From contig JAUXOK010000024.1 in assembly GCA_030682255.1 (NCBI GenBank), positions 124,001 through 188,000 of the forward strand: 64,000 nucleotides of DNA. Reading direction: 5' to 3'. Under the pieces are notes generated by a model. The model was not told where the DNA came from. It saw nothing but the letters and a program-made list of their open reading frames with translations, and ran no database searches. Positions 63,061 to 64,000 of this stretch are shown piece after piece; the stretch's first letter is position 1; the number at the start of each line of letters is the position of its first letter. Made by a program: the position numbers and the translations under genes. Origin of the DNA: Bacteroidota bacterium (GTDB taxonomy: Bacteria > Bacteroidota > Bacteroidia > NS11-12g > UBA955).

Positions 63061-64000
63061 TTGAATACAAACAAAACTATCAAAGAAATCCTCAACAAAC
63101 GCATCATGATTATTGATGGCGCCATGGGCACAATGATACAAAAATATCATTTAAGTGAAGAACAATACAGAGGTGAAAGATTTAAAGACATTGAACAATT
63201 GGTTAAAGGCAACAATGATTTATTGTGTTTAACCCAACCACATATTATTTCTGAAATTCACAAACAGTTTTTGGAAGCTGGTGCAGACATCATAGAAACA
63301 AACACTTTCAATGCGCAATCCATTTCTATGGAAGATTACAAAATGAAAGATTTGGTTTATGAAATCAATTTAGAAGCCGCTAAAATTGCTAAGCTAGCAG
63401 CCCAAGAATACACAGATATAAATCCCGATAAACCTCGTTTTGTTGCAGGTGCTGTTGGACCTACAAATAGAACAGCTTCTCTAAGTCCAGACGTTAACAA
63501 TCCAGGTTTCAGAGCTGTTACTTTCAATGATTTATGTGTGGCTTATACCGAACAAGTTTTAGCTTTATTAGAAGGTGGCGTTGACTTATTATTGGTTGAA
63601 ACTATTTTTGACACCTTGAATGCCAAAGCGGCTTTGTTTGCTATCAACACTATCAAAGAAGAGAAAGGTATAGACATTCCAGTCATGGTGTCTGGAACGA
63701 TAACCGATGCCAGTGGCAGAACCCTGAGTGGTCAAACACCTGAAGCATTTTGGAATTCACTTTCTCATGCTAATATTCTCAGCATTGGACTAAATTGCGC
63801 TTTAGGTGCTAAAGACATGATGCCACACATCAGCGATATCAGCAAAGTTTCTTGGGTTTACACCACTGCTTATCCCAATGCTGGTTTACCTAACGAATTT
63901 GGACAATACGATGAATCGCCAGAAGCCATGGCAAATGTTGTGGAAGAATTCATGAAAGAAGGTTGGGTAAACATGATTGGTGGTTGTTGCGGCACCACAC
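63061..64000 (+). CDS. metH: Methionine synthase homocysteine-methyltransferase domain (partial)
   Basis: An open frame runs from 63061 to the right edge (313 codons), truncated by the window. It matches the N-terminal Hcy-binding domain of cobalamin-dependent methionine synthase: RIMIIDGAMGTMIQKYHLSE, then DIIETNTFNAQSISMEDY, GAVGPTNRTASLSPDVNN, VETIFDTLNAKAALFA, and LNCALGAKDMMPHI. The zinc-binding cysteines are in IGLNCAL and the final IGGCCGTT. It transfers methyl from methylcobalamin to homocysteine. The start is TTG at 63061, since the encoded KTIKEILNKRIMIIDG aligns with the MetH N-terminal helix and no in-frame ATG occurs before 63106. Many Bacteroidota split metH into two genes; whether that holds here lies beyond the window. 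Confidence 0.92.
   Translation, partial: MNTNKTIKEILNKRIMIIDGAMGTMIQKYHLSEEQYRGERFKDIEQLVKGNNDLLCLTQPHIISEIHKQFLEAGADIIETNTFNAQSISMEDYKMKDLVYEINLEAAKIAKLAAQEYTDINPDKPRFVAGAVGPTNRTASLSPDVNNPGFRAVTFNDLCVAYTEQVLALLEGGVDLLLVETIFDTLNAKAALFAINTIKEEKGIDIPVMVSGTITDASGRTLSGQTPEAFWNSLSHANILSIGLNCALGAKDMMPHISDISKVSWVYTTAYPNAGLPNEFGQYDESPEAMANVVEEFMKEGWVNMIGGCCGTT

Overview
The window is a chromosomal segment of an AT-rich member of the Bacteroidota. The evidence is a type IX secretion set (PorV, PorU, PorP/SprF-type protein, GldJ), T9SS type A C-terminal sorting domains on two secreted proteins, Bacteroidota-specific families (DUF6089 and DUF6029 barrels, GldM-like C-terminal domain, reg_prop/LytS sensor kinase), near absence of Shine-Dalgarno sequences, and many promoters with the Bacteroidota -7 box TAnnTTTG. 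The order or genus cannot be fixed from the sequence alone. The window starts inside glmS (minus strand) and ends inside a metH-type gene (plus strand).

Layout. 1-10.5 kb is a minus-strand housekeeping block: two DUF6089 barrels, uppS-bamA, then yceD-rpmF-plsX-fabH-accB-accC plus a small secreted protein (envelope and fatty-acid synthesis). 10.7-14.6 kb holds a secreted zinc metalloprotease, an RRM RNA-binding protein and an MBL hydrolase. 14.6-22.4 kb is the T9SS/gliding locus: porU and porV on minus, porP and gldJ on plus. 22.5-35.4 kb is mixed metabolism and transport (DEAD-box helicase, SulP transporter, isocitrate dehydrogenase, DUF6029 barrel plus MFS carrier, MiaE, a second MBL enzyme, GT2 glycosyltransferase, a haem c/FG-GAP lipoprotein) with one decayed barrel gene at 26924-27221.

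35.5-54.9 kb is the accessory region. It holds a DUF4143-type ATPase with repeats around its promoter, a solitary GldM-C-like protein, a T9SS cargo protein, an ORF6N protein, three modular surface proteins that share a nearly identical N-terminal cassette, a TPR protein, a GxxExxY protein, and three clusters of a CACGGAG-type palindromic repeat placed between these genes. It ends with a LytS-type sensor kinase carrying a reg_prop ectodomain, a LytTR response regulator, and a divergent degenerate receiver protein.

The most notable signal is regulatory. Three promoters (for 37921, 38749 and the minus-strand gene ending at 54180) carry the same architecture: two direct copies of a 16-bp element close to TTCAYAATAAAAAAGT, exactly 21 bp apart, with the proximal copy 44-45 bp upstream of a TAnnTTTG box and a 72-78-nt stretch from that box to the start codon. 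This is the phasing expected of a LytTR-type activator, and one is encoded in the same region, so I infer a small regulon of a secreted T9SS protein, an unknown protein and a pseudo-receiver.

55-64 kb returns to single-copy genes: a secreted PhoX-like (DUF839) protein with T9SS tail, a di-haem peroxidase, an LpxH-like phosphoesterase, a GH1 glycosidase, dihydrolipoyl dehydrogenase and the methionine synthase start. No rRNA, tRNA, CRISPR array or insertion sequence was recognised.
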